23,071 nt of DNA. It comes from CAZGAH01 sp964523295. Its GTDB lineage: Bacteria; Desulfobacterota; Desulfovibrionia; Desulfovibrionales; Desulfovibrionaceae. A program made the translations under genes and the position numbers. Under the pieces are notes generated by a model. The model ran no database searches. It saw only the letters and a program-made list of their open reading frames with translations, and was not told the DNA's origin. Positions 16,030 to 23,071 of the stretch are shown one piece after another; within the stretch, counting starts at the first letter, position 1; every line of letters starts with the position of its first letter. Location: contig CAZGAH010000066.1 of assembly GCA_964523295.1 (NCBI GenBank), positions 1-23,071 of the forward strand, in the 5' to 3' direction.

Positions 16030-16155
16030 TTCGCTGGAGCAATGCATAGCGCAGCTACGATAATGTTGGGTTGCATTGCACTTTAAAATAAAAATCAAGT
16101 CATGTAATGCAATTTTAAGTACAAAAAAGTTCATCATCGTAGCCACGCCAGCGAA
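16030..16155. repeat. Three nested inverted repeats after the DUF262 gene
   Basis: TTCGCTGG (16030-16037) pairs with CCAGCGAA (16148-16155). GCTACGAT (16054-16061) pairs with ATCGTAGC (16136-16143). TTGCATT (16071-16077) pairs with AATGCAA (16106-16112). The arms are nested in the right order, so a long interrupted stem is possible on either strand. It begins 7 nt after the DUF262 stop. Possible roles are a transcript end, a structured RNA or a folded recombination site; it has no U-run typical of an intrinsic terminator. Confidence 0.55.
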
Positions 16156-16162
16156 TAACGCG

Positions 16163-18523
16163 TTAAATCAATTCGTTAATTTCAAGTGAGTCATGCCATT
16201 CTTTGTAAATTCTGATTATTCGCAATAAAACTGCTTTCACGAATGCCGCTCGATAGGCCTCACTTTCCGGCTTTGCAAAAAAGCTTCCTCCAGCAGAGAC
16301 ATCAACTCCTTCTGGCGAACTTAACTTCCAGTATTGCCAATTTTCATCATCTATGAAACTGGCCTCTCGTTCTTCTTCTGGGCTCCTTATCCCTTCATAA
16401 TTCATTTCATTATCGTCAACTGAAGAGAGTTTGTCGACAGGTGTGTCATCCTGGTCTGATCGATTTGCCTCAAGGGGCCATGCTCGAAAATTTCCAATTG
16501 TCCACCCCAAAATTCTAATCATATTTGGAACAGATTTTCTGTTATAAAAATGCCTGTAAGGCATAATGTGGTCATAGTCCCATGGACGGTCTGTGTCTTC
16601 GATCTGATCTGGATGAAGAGGGTTGTAGTCAGGAAACCAGCGATGTAGCCATTGTCGCTGCGCATAAAGAATAAGCCGTTTGTCATAGACAATTTTTTCG
16701 ATGAAGGTGTTCACCCGCTCAGATGTGGCATATTCGGACTTATTGAATTTATTTTCTAGAAAGATGTTAAGTTTTGTACATTCAGTGTGTTTATTTGAAA
16801 AATCATGAAAGAAGCTCCACTTCGACCAAAAATTTTCATTATTATTCTCAAAGAGATCATCAGAAAAGACAATTTCCTTGACAAGGCATTCCAACAAGCT
16901 CGGAGGGAATACTGGGTATAGGGCAGGGGCAGCTTTCATAATTATACTTCTGTTGTTGTCATCTTTTTGTTCAAAAAATGTCGGCAGCCTGCTTTCCTCA
17001 CATTGTTGCAGGTCAGACCATAGAGCTTCAACACTTTTCTTGCAGTCTGTTGAATACCAAGCGAGCAGAGTGATTGCCCCAAGAACCCTTCGCTTATTGT
17101 GTTCATTCAACGCCGTAGAATGATCAATGAAATACTTATCCATGAGCTGAATCCACCTCAAGAAGAGGAGGAATACTTCGACTCTTGATCCTCTGGCCAG
17201 ATCAGCAGCCAAGGTCGCCGGGAGGTAAAACTTTTCGCCAGTAATATTGGCATCACCAGTGAGGAGGTCAGTTGCTGCCTTAAATATCGAGCGGGCTTTT
17301 TCCGTGATAAAATTTTTTAATTTCTTTTGAAAACTATCTCCATCATTTTTCGATTCATGAATTAACTGCCGGAAGCGGGCGATGCTTGGTTGTGGAGGCA
17401 CTTTGTTTATATACTGTTCCGACTCTGCAAGAATAAGCCGGGTTGCAAGCAACACGAGTCTGGAGTTCGGGACGAATTTTTGAGGGATATTTTCTGTCAG
17501 GTCAGCGACTTCTGGCATAACTGACTTAAGAATGGAGTACATCAACTCTTCGCCAGACAGAGGTGTCCCTCCGGCGTTCACACGAATGAACATCGTCTCG
17601 AGTTCATCTCGATGAACGTCGATTCTCTCTAGTTTCGTGAATGAAGTGTCTAAACCTTTTGTTGTATCAGCCATAACCAATGCCGGAATTTTGAGCTGTT
17701 CTTCAGTGCTTTTCCAAGGTGATATTCTCTTTAATTGAGCAACAAGCCATTGAAAATAATAATTTTCACTATTTTCAAGGATCGCAAGCACATTCTGTTG
17801 AATAGCTTGACCAGAAAGATTCACTGAGGCGTCATTTCGCCAATATGGAAGCGTCTGCAGGCGTTTTTTAAGATCCTCTCCGATATTGTGTTCCTCATTC
17901 TGTTTGCGAATGACATCCATTAATAAATAAACAGGAACAGGAGCTACAGCGTCCCAGGGCCACGCATCCGCCAGCTTTAATTCAGATGGTCGCTTGCCTC
18001 CCCATGCCTTAAGTGCGTCGCGGATCGAACTGACTGGCAATCTGGATTCTGGGTTGTCCCGGCCATAGCCCCATGGATGTGAGCGCGTCAGAACGCGAAA
18101 AATGAAGGCTCGTTCGTCATCAGCTTTTGTGGGCGGGGCGAGATCGATCCACAAAGACGGCAGACCGTCGGTGATGCTCTCCGTGTTGGTGAAGTCATAA
18201 AAGCCCAGAGCAATAGCTCTGGCTCGTTGCTGCCCATCGAGCAGGTAGTGCGTCTTTGTAATGCTAATATCTTTCGATGTGCGGTTCGTCCTTGTAGAGT
18301 CATGCTGCTCATTATATCTCGACAATATAAATGAGCCTATTGGAAATCCACGCATAAACGAGTCCCAAAACGCCTCTATTTGCCTCGGGCGCCACACGGC
18401 TCCTCTTTGCAAGGCTGGGAGCACAGCAAAAATGTCGTTTGGATTCAAATCGAACAGTCCTGGAAACTGCCAAGAGACAATCTCGCGTATTGAGACCATG
18501 TTTGTTGAAAATCCTGTATGCAT
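16163..18523 (-). CDS. DUF262 / HNH protein (GmrSD-type, putative anti-phage nuclease)
   Basis: The 786-aa protein has an N-terminal DUF262 (ParB-like) domain with QRGAVW at 39-44, PIGSFIL at 61-67 and the hallmark DGQQR at 96-100. The long middle region contains FIRVNAGGTPLSGEE, another DUF262-family segment. The C-terminal domain has an HNH-type pattern (DUF1524-like): W-D-Y-D651-H652-I, then N678 in TIGNFRAWPL and N687 in EANRSDQ. GmrSD-type proteins with this layout are modification-dependent (type IV) restriction enzymes that cut phage DNA, using NTP through the DUF262 part. The ATG has AAGGAGA 8 nt upstream. Codon and base composition are much more AT-rich than the neighbours, a sign of transfer. 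A Cys-rich mini-protein gene ends 51 nt upstream on the same strand. The target is unknown. Confidence 0.88.
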   Translation of the reverse strand: MHTGFSTNMVSIREIVSWQFPGLFDLNPNDIFAVLPALQRGAVWRPRQIEAFWDSFMRGFPIGSFILSRYNEQHDSTRTNRTSKDISITKTHYLLDGQQRARAIALGFYDFTNTESITDGLPSLWIDLAPPTKADDERAFIFRVLTRSHPWGYGRDNPESRLPVSSIRDALKAWGGKRPSELKLADAWPWDAVAPVPVYLLMDVIRKQNEEHNIGEDLKKRLQTLPYWRNDASVNLSGQAIQQNVLAILENSENYYFQWLVAQLKRISPWKSTEEQLKIPALVMADTTKGLDTSFTKLERIDVHRDELETMFIRVNAGGTPLSGEELMYSILKSVMPEVADLTENIPQKFVPNSRLVLLATRLILAESEQYINKVPPQPSIARFRQLIHESKNDGDSFQKKLKNFITEKARSIFKAATDLLTGDANITGEKFYLPATLAADLARGSRVEVFLLFLRWIQLMDKYFIDHSTALNEHNKRRVLGAITLLAWYSTDCKKSVEALWSDLQQCEESRLPTFFEQKDDNNRSIIMKAAPALYPVFPPSLLECLVKEIVFSDDLFENNNENFWSKWSFFHDFSNKHTECTKLNIFLENKFNKSEYATSERVNTFIEKIVYDKRLILYAQRQWLHRWFPDYNPLHPDQIEDTDRPWDYDHIMPYRHFYNRKSVPNMIRILGWTIGNFRAWPLEANRSDQDDTPVDKLSSVDDNEMNYEGIRSPEEEREASFIDDENWQYWKLSSPEGVDVSAGGSFFAKPESEAYRAAFVKAVLLRIIRIYKEWHDSLEINELI

Positions 18524-18550
18524 TGCAATTCTCCTTGACTGAGGCAGACG

Positions 18551-18567
18551 CCCACATCAAAAGTGGG
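18551..18567. repeat. Small hairpin between mini-protein and DUF262 genes
   Basis: CCCAC (18551-18555) and GTGGG (18563-18567) form a 5-bp stem with a 7-nt loop in the 51-nt spacer before the DUF262 Shine-Dalgarno. It might modulate translation of the large protein relative to the small one, but such a short stem can occur by chance. Confidence 0.35.
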
Positions 18568-18574
18568 AGATTAT

Positions 18575-18691
18575 TCACTGAATAAAATAATTGCCTATAT
18601 TTACACCGCCAAGCACATGCCTACCGAACGGGCTCTTTGGGCAGCTTCCGTCAGCCCTAACCGACGCTCCGCAGTATTTGCATTTACCCAT
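18575..18691 (-). CDS. 38-aa Cys-rich (zinc-knuckle-like) mini-protein
   Basis: This reading frame encodes 38 residues beginning MGKCKYCGAS and ending NIGNYFIQ. It has an excellent Shine-Dalgarno, AAGGAGG, with 6 nt before the ATG. C4 and C7 form CxxC; C17 lies in GSCPKSPFGRH and H25 follows, so a C-C-C-H zinc site is plausible. The CxYCG ... C ... SP.GRH pattern resembles short Cys/His-rich stretches I associate with uncharacterised proteins, though no family name can be given. The gene has the same AT-rich style as, and lies 51 nt before, the DUF262/HNH gene on the same strand, suggesting one operon. The role may be nucleic-acid binding or control of the nuclease; this is inference. Confidence 0.72.
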   Translation of the reverse strand: MGKCKYCGASVRADGSCPKSPFGRHVLGGVNIGNYFIQ

Positions 18692-18722
18692 GACAATCCT
18701 CCTTGTTTGGAATCAGACATTA

Positions 18723-18756
18723 GTTGATTGCATGCCTATTTTTATATTGAATCAAC
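18723..18756. promoter_or_regulatory. Candidate operator upstream of the mini-protein gene
   Basis: GTTGATT (18723-18729) and AATCAAC (18750-18756) are perfect inverted repeats separated by 20 nt in the AT-rich leader of the mini-protein/DUF262 operon. On the minus strand a possible promoter nearby is TTTACA, 17 nt, TATGTG, which is weak at the -10. The arms could bind a dimeric regulator. Confidence 0.3.
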
Positions 18757-18790
18757 CAACACATATCATGCCCATTTCACTCTGTAAAGG

Positions 18791-18806
18791 CCTTCAGCTC
18801 ACAAAA
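18791..18806 (-). repeat. Right imperfect inverted repeat of the AT-rich island
   Basis: This is the partner of the repeat at 16009-16023, read on the minus strand as TTTTGTGAGCTGAAGG. It lies between the end of the 115-aa gene (18817) and the leader of the mini-protein gene, where the sequence becomes AT-rich. Confidence 0.35.
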
Positions 18807-18816
18807 GCGGCCGAAG

Positions 18817-19164
18817 CTATCGTCCGAACGTGGTCCCTGTCTCGCACGATCCCCGGGCGCAGAGCATCTTCACGAGCGTTGCCGCGCGCGTGGTGCGGTT
18901 GATTTCGTCTGTGGGCACATAGGTGACACCCGATCCACCGGGAGCGACCGTGGTGCCGCGGATACGCTCCTCGTCATTGCCGGGGGGATGAAACGGGACG
19001 ATTGCGGCCCTGGCGTCCGTCTGCGCATCCGCGGACACCTCCGGATTACCGGTATGCAGGCCGCTGGCGATGCGCCTGGCTTGCCAGGCTTTACCGGCGT
19101 TCGGGCGGGCTGTCGGGAGCATATCGGGTTGATACGCTGCTATCGCGTTGAATGATTGCCGCAC
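18817..19164 (-). CDS. 115-aa protein of unknown function coupled to the LRR gene
   Basis: I do not recognise this protein. It begins at a GTG preceded by a strong AAGGAG with 6 nt spacing, placed directly after the LRR stop codon (TGA at 19182-19180). Translation after the LRR gene is therefore well supported. The product opens MRQSFNAIAAYQPDMLP, is rich in Arg, Ala, Thr and Gly, and has two Cys near the C-terminus (CARGSC). It has no signal peptide or membrane segment. Composition matches the GC-rich LRR gene, not the AT-rich island that begins about 10 nt after its stop, so the C-terminus could have been altered by that insertion. It might be a partner or immunity-type protein for the LRR protein, but nothing in the sequence proves this. 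Confidence 0.62.
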   Translation of the reverse strand: MRQSFNAIAAYQPDMLPTARPNAGKAWQARRIASGLHTGNPEVSADAQTDARAAIVPFHPPGNDEERIRGTTVAPGGSGVTYVPTDEINRTTRAATLVKMLCARGSCETGTTFGR

Positions 19165-19179
19165 ACTACTCTCCTTGCG

Positions 19180-22100
19180 TCAGCGGATATCCGCCAGCGT
19201 GTCGTGCTCATCCCTTTTACCCACCTCGGCCGCGTTGCGCGCGCTCTTCTCCCGGGCTAGGCAGCAGGCGAGCAGCTCCTGTGCCGGACCGTCGAGGAGT
19301 TCGGGAGGGAGGCCGAGGTCGTTGTCCTCAAGCCGCAGAGAGCGGAGCGTACGGAGGTTCTCCAGCTCCAGAGGCAGACCCGAAAGCCGATTCCCGGCGA
19401 GGTCGAGCCCACCCAGCGCCTTCAGCGCTCCAATTTCCGGCGGCAGGCTGGAGAGCTGATTCCCGGCGAGTTTGAGTATCCACAGCGCGTTCAGGTCCCC
19501 AATCGCCGATGGCAGGCTCGAAAGCTGGTTCCCGGCGAGGTCAAGAACCCTCAGCCTTTTCAGCTCCCCAATCTCCGGCGGGAGGCTGGAAAGCTGGTTC
19601 CCGTCGAGGTTGAGTACCCACAGCGCTTTCAGCTCCCCAATCTCAGGCGGCAGGTTCGAGAGCTGGTTATGGCTGAGAGAGAGTGCCTCAAGCTTGTTCA
19701 GCGCTCCAATCTCCGGCGGCAGGATTGAAAGCCGGTTCTCGTCGAGATCGAGTATACGCAGCTCCTTCAGTTCCCCAATCTCCGTGGGCAGGATTGAAAG
19801 CCGGTTCTTGCCGAGGTTCAGTTTCCTCAACTCCTTCAATGCGCTCATTTCCAGCGGCAGGCTCGTAAGCTGGTTCCCGCTGAGGTCGAGCGACCCGAGC
19901 GCCTTCAGTTCCACAATCTCCGGCGGCAGGAGTGAAAGCTGGTTCTCGCTGAGATTGAACGCCCTCAACGCCTTCAGCTCCCGAATGTCCGGTGGCAGGC
20001 CCGAAAGCTGATTCCGGCCGAGATCAAGCTCCTCCAGCCCCTTCACTCCCCACAGCTCCGACGGCAGGATGAAAAGCTGGTTCCCGTTGAGCTTGAGTGC
20101 CCACAGCTCCTTCAGCTCCCCGATCTCCGGCGGAAGGCTCGAAAGTTGGTTCCGGCCGAGCCTGAGTGTCCGCAGTCCCTTCAGCTCTCCAATCTCCGGC
20201 GGCAGACTCGAAAGCTGGTTCCTGCCGAGATCGAGTTCCCTCAGCGCCTTCAGCTCCCCGATCTCCGACGGCAGGCTCGATAGCGTGTTCCCGCCGAGCC
20301 TGAGTGTCCGCAGCTCCTTCAACTCCGCAATCTCCGGCGGCNNNNNNNNNNNNNNNNNNNNNNNNNNNNNNNNNNNNNNNNNNNNNNNNNNNNNNNNNNN
20401 NNNNNNNNNNNNNNNNNNNNNNNNNNNNNNNNNNNNNNNNNCCGCCGAGCCTGAGTGTCCGCAGCTCCTTCAACTCCGCAATCTCCGGCGGCAGGCTCGA
20501 AAGCGTGTTTCCGGTGAGGTCGAATTCCCTCAGCGCCTTGAGTTCACCAATCTCCGGCGGCAGGCTCGAGAGGTGGTTATAGCTGAGGACAAGCTCCTCA
20601 AGTTCTTTCGGCGCCCCAATCTCTCGGGGCAGGCTCGATAGCGTGTTCCGGCCGAGCCTGAGTGTCCGCAGCTCCTTCAGCTCCGCAATCTCCGGCGGCA
20701 GGATTGAAAGCTGGTTCTTGCTGAGAATGAACGTCCTCAGCGCCTTCAGCTCGCCGACATTCGACGGCAGGCTCGAAAGCTGGTTCCCGCCGAGCCTGAG
20801 TGTCCGCAGCTCCTTCAACTCCGCAATCTCCGGCGGCAGGCGCGAAAGCGTGTTTCCGGTGAGGTCGAATTCCCTCAGCCTCTTCAGCGCCCCAATCTCC
20901 GGCGGCAGGAGTGAAAGCTGGTTCTTGCTGAGAATGAACGTCTCCAGCGCCTTCAGCTCGCCGACCTTCGACGGCAGGCTCGAAAGCTGGTTCTCGCCGA
21001 GCCTGAGTGTCCGCAGTTCCTTCAACTCCGCAATCTCCGGCGGCAGGATCGAAAGTTTGTTTCCGGTAAGGTCGAAATCCCTCAGCCTATTCAGCTCCCC
21101 AATCTCCGGCGGCAGGCCCGAAAGCTGGTTCCCATTGAGATCAAGTACCCTCAGCTCCTTCAGCTTCCCGATCTCCGGCGGCAGGCCCGAAAGCTGGTTT
21201 CCGTTGAGCCAGCACTCCCGCAGCGCCTTCAACGCTCCCATCGTCGACGGCAGGACTGACAGCTGGTTATGGCAAAGGCGGAGTGTCCGCAGCCTGGTCA
21301 GCGCTCCAATCTCCAGTGGCAGGCTCGAAAGCTGGTTCCCGTCGAGGAAAAGGTTCGTCAGCTCCGTCAGCTTCCCAATCTCCGCTGGCAGGCTCAAAAG
21401 CTGGTTCCCGGTGAGCCTGAGTGTCAGCAATTCTTTCAACCTCCCAATCTCCGGCGGCAAGCTCGAAAGCTGATTCCTGGGAAGCTCGAGTACCCGCAGT
21501 CCTTTCAGCTCCCAAATTTCCAGCGGCAGGCTGGTCAGCTGGTTCCCGTCGAGGAGAAGGCCCGTCAGCTCCTTCAGCGCCCCCATCTCCGGTGGCAGGC
21601 TTGAAAGCCGGTTATCACCAAGGCGTAGTATCCGCAGCGCCTTCAGCTCCCCAATCTCCGGCGGGAGGCTCGTAAGCTGGTTGCTGGCGAGGTCGAGAAA
21701 CCACAGCTCGTTCAGAGCACCAATCTCCGACGGGAGGCTCGTAAACTGATTTCCGGCGAGATCGAGTAGCATCAGCTTTTTCAGCTCTCCAATCTCCGGC
21801 GGCAGGCTCGGAAGCTGGTTCCCGCAGAGATCGAGATCCTCCAGCCCCTTCAATTCCCAGATTTCCGACGGGAGGATTGAAAGCTGGTTATCACGAAGGT
21901 GTAGTGTCCCTAGCGCCTTCAGCTCCCCAATCTCCGGCGGCAAGCTCGCGAGCTGGTTCCTGCTGAGATCGAGTTCCTCCAGCCCCGTCAGTCCCCACAT
22001 CTCCAACGGCAGGATTGAAAGCCGGTTATCAAGAAGGTGTAGTATCCGCAGCGCCTTCAGCTCCCCAATCTCCGGCGGCAGGCTCGTAAGCTGGTTGCTG

Positions 22101-23017
22101 GCGAGGTCGAGAAACGACAGCACTTTCAGAGCTCCAATCTCCGGCGGCAGGATTGTAAGCCGGTTTCTGCTGAGGCTGAGTATCCACAGTCCCTTCAGCG
22201 TCCGAATTGCCGGCGGCAGGCTCGAAAACTGATTTCCGGCGAGGTCTAAAAACTTCAGCTTTTTCAGCTCTCCAATCTCCGGCGGCAGGTTTGACAGGTG
22301 GTTATAGCTGAGAACAAGCTCCTCAAGTTCTTTCAACGCCCCAATCTCCGGCGGCAGGCTCGAGAACTGATTTGCGGGGAGGTCGAGTAGCATCAGCTTT
22401 TTCAGCTCTCTAATCTCCGGCGGCAGACTCGAAAGCTGGTTATTGCCGAGATTGAGATGCTCCAGCCCCTTCAGTCCCCCAATCTCCGACGGCAGGATTG
22501 AAAGCCGGTTATCAGCAAGGTGCAGTGCCCGCAGCGCCTTCAGCTCCCCGATCTCCGGCGGCAGGTTCGATAGCTGGTTCCCGTCGAGGTTGAGTTCCCT
22601 CAGTTCCTTCAGTTCCCCGATCTCCGGCGGAAGGCGGGTGAACTGGTTTTGGGAAAGGTCGAGCGTCGCCAGTTTCCGGAGTTTGCCGATTTCTGGCGGC
22701 AGACGCTTCAAGCGCGATCCCGAGGCGCTCAGTTTGCGCAATTGCATCAGACTGCCCAGCGCGGCCGGGAGCGACGTAAGCGACGAGTCCGCCAGACACA
22801 AGGACTCCAGCGCGCGCAGCCTGCCGATCTCGGGGGGAAGCGTCGTACACGGAAAACCGGTCAGGTCGAGAGAGCGCAGTTGCGTCAAGGTGCCGAGCGC
22901 CCGAAACAAGGGGCGCAGCTCGCTGCCCTGGCACTCCAGATGCTCCAGAGACAGGGCCGTGGCCCCGCTGGCAGCGGCGGTTTCGATGCGTTGTATCGCC
23001 CGGGCTGGTGTCAACAT
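19180..23017 (-). CDS. Giant leucine-rich-repeat protein (interrupted by assembly gap)
   Basis: The gene encodes about 1,250 visible residues plus those in the 100-N gap. An N-terminal helix region (LTPARAIQRIETAAASGATAL) resembles the starts of bacterial LRR proteins. Then come about 35 repeats before and about 15 after the gap, each 23 residues, of the type LxxLxxLxLxxNQLSSLPPEIGE. This LPPEI type forms a solenoid for protein binding. After the last repeat a tail of about 50 charged residues follows (LPPELLDG, then EKSARNAAEVGKR). It resembles the linker that in Roco proteins precedes a GTPase domain, but no GTPase is present. The two parts are in different frames only because the N-run length is arbitrary. 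The ATG at 23017 coincides with an IS-like end; a GTG at 23053 lies inside that IS sequence. The partner is unknown. Confidence 0.8.
20342..20441. other. Assembly gap (100 N) inside the LRR gene
   Basis: The run of 100 N is a placeholder. The 51 bases before it (20291-20341) and the 51 bases after it (20442-20492) are the same repeat, so the assembler stopped at near-identical LRR units. With a 69-nt unit, the missing length should be 18 plus a multiple of 69 (18, 87, 156 and so on), which also restores the reading frame. Confidence 0.95.
20442..21100 (-). repeat. Higher-order LRR supra-repeat (three-unit period, about 207 bp)
   Basis: Within the LRR gene, three unit types recur in order: AELKELRTLRLG, GELKALxTFILSKN and GALKRLREFDLTGN. 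The order read on the minus strand is C-A-B-C-A-B-A-B'-C'-A, ending at the assembly gap. DNA similarity between copies is high. This indicates recent segmental duplication on top of the 69-nt LRR period. Confidence 0.75.
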
Positions 23018-23071
23018 GTCAGGCGACACCGTAAACTGACCCCCTAACGACACGCAGAATTGACCCCCCCC
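23017..23071 (+). mobile_element. End of an IS21-type insertion sequence (rest outside window)
   Basis: The plus strand from 23017 reads TGTCAGGCGACACC and then two direct repeats of 24-nt pitch. GACACC (23025) leads to CTGACCCCC (ending 23044), and GACACG (23049) leads to TTGACCCCCC at the edge. Multiple terminal repeats of this kind starting TGT are typical of IS21-family ends. No transposase gene is in the window, so the identification rests on the terminal pattern alone. The element abuts the LRR start codon. Confidence 0.5.

Noticed and set aside
16009..16165. Integron attC site for the DUF262 gene
   Set aside because: An ATTTAAC core-like sequence overlaps the stop codon on the minus strand, but no matching GTTRRRY site closes the far end and none precedes the mini-protein gene.
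18591..18902. Plus-strand 103-codon frame
   Set aside because: It overlaps the better-supported mini-protein and its leader on the other strand and has no Shine-Dalgarno or recognisable content.
19472..21604. Plus-strand open frames across the LRR gene
   Set aside because: Their repeats mirror the 69-nt LRR units on the other strand, and they lack starts with ribosome sites.
19180..23000. CRISPR array suggested by regularly spaced repeats
   Set aside because: The 69-nt period is coding throughout and gives LRR protein units; there are no distinct spacers and no cas genes.

Overview
The window looks like a chromosomal contig from a delta-proteobacterial sulfate reducer of the Desulfovibrionales (Desulfovibrio/Desulfomicrobium type). 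This is inferred from the GC-rich coding style, the gene set, the GAF, CheY-like and PEGA proteins, and the housekeeping order rimI-tpiA-secG-tRNA-Leu. No 16S or other decisive marker is present, so the taxonomic call is tentative. Two runs of N (14132-14141 and 20342-20441) mark scaffold gaps.

Region 1 (1-4640) is core genome. Reading right to left on the minus strand, rimI, tpiA, secG and a tRNA-Leu(GAG) cut by the window edge form one likely transcription unit. A Nudix-family gene with a degenerate Nudix box diverges from rimI. It converges, with an 8-nt overlap, on an inositol-monophosphatase-family gene that follows a tandem-GAF gene.

Region 2 (4640-6450) is an AT-rich spacer followed by the wreck of a DDE transposase gene broken by several frameshifts.

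Region 3 (6450-15960) is a plus-strand series of signalling, metabolic and envelope genes. It holds a single-domain CheY-like receiver behind a near-consensus promoter, a divergent ATP-type PEP carboxykinase, a membrane histidine kinase, and a response regulator whose C-terminal domain looks RelE-like. These are followed by a small exported protein, an exported protein with five PEGA domains plus TPR (own promoter), an exported hypothetical protein, and an exported glycerophosphodiester phosphodiesterase.

Region 4 (about 16010-18810) is a compact AT-rich island, visibly different in composition from both flanks. It encodes a 786-aa DUF262 plus HNH protein (GmrSD/type IV restriction-like, presumably anti-phage). 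A 38-aa Cys-rich mini-protein with an excellent Shine-Dalgarno lies just upstream on the same strand. Short imperfect inverted repeats sit at both compositional borders, and nested inverted repeats follow the DUF262 stop codon.

Region 5 (18817-23071) carries a giant leucine-rich-repeat gene of about 50 units of 23 residues. It is broken by the 100-N gap exactly at near-identical repeats. It is coupled to a 115-aa gene of unknown function. At the right edge the LRR start codon lies against what looks like the terminal repeats of an IS21-type element.

The most novel-looking parts are the two-gene DUF262/mini-protein island, the LRR plus 115-aa pair beside it, and the receiver/RelE-like fusion.
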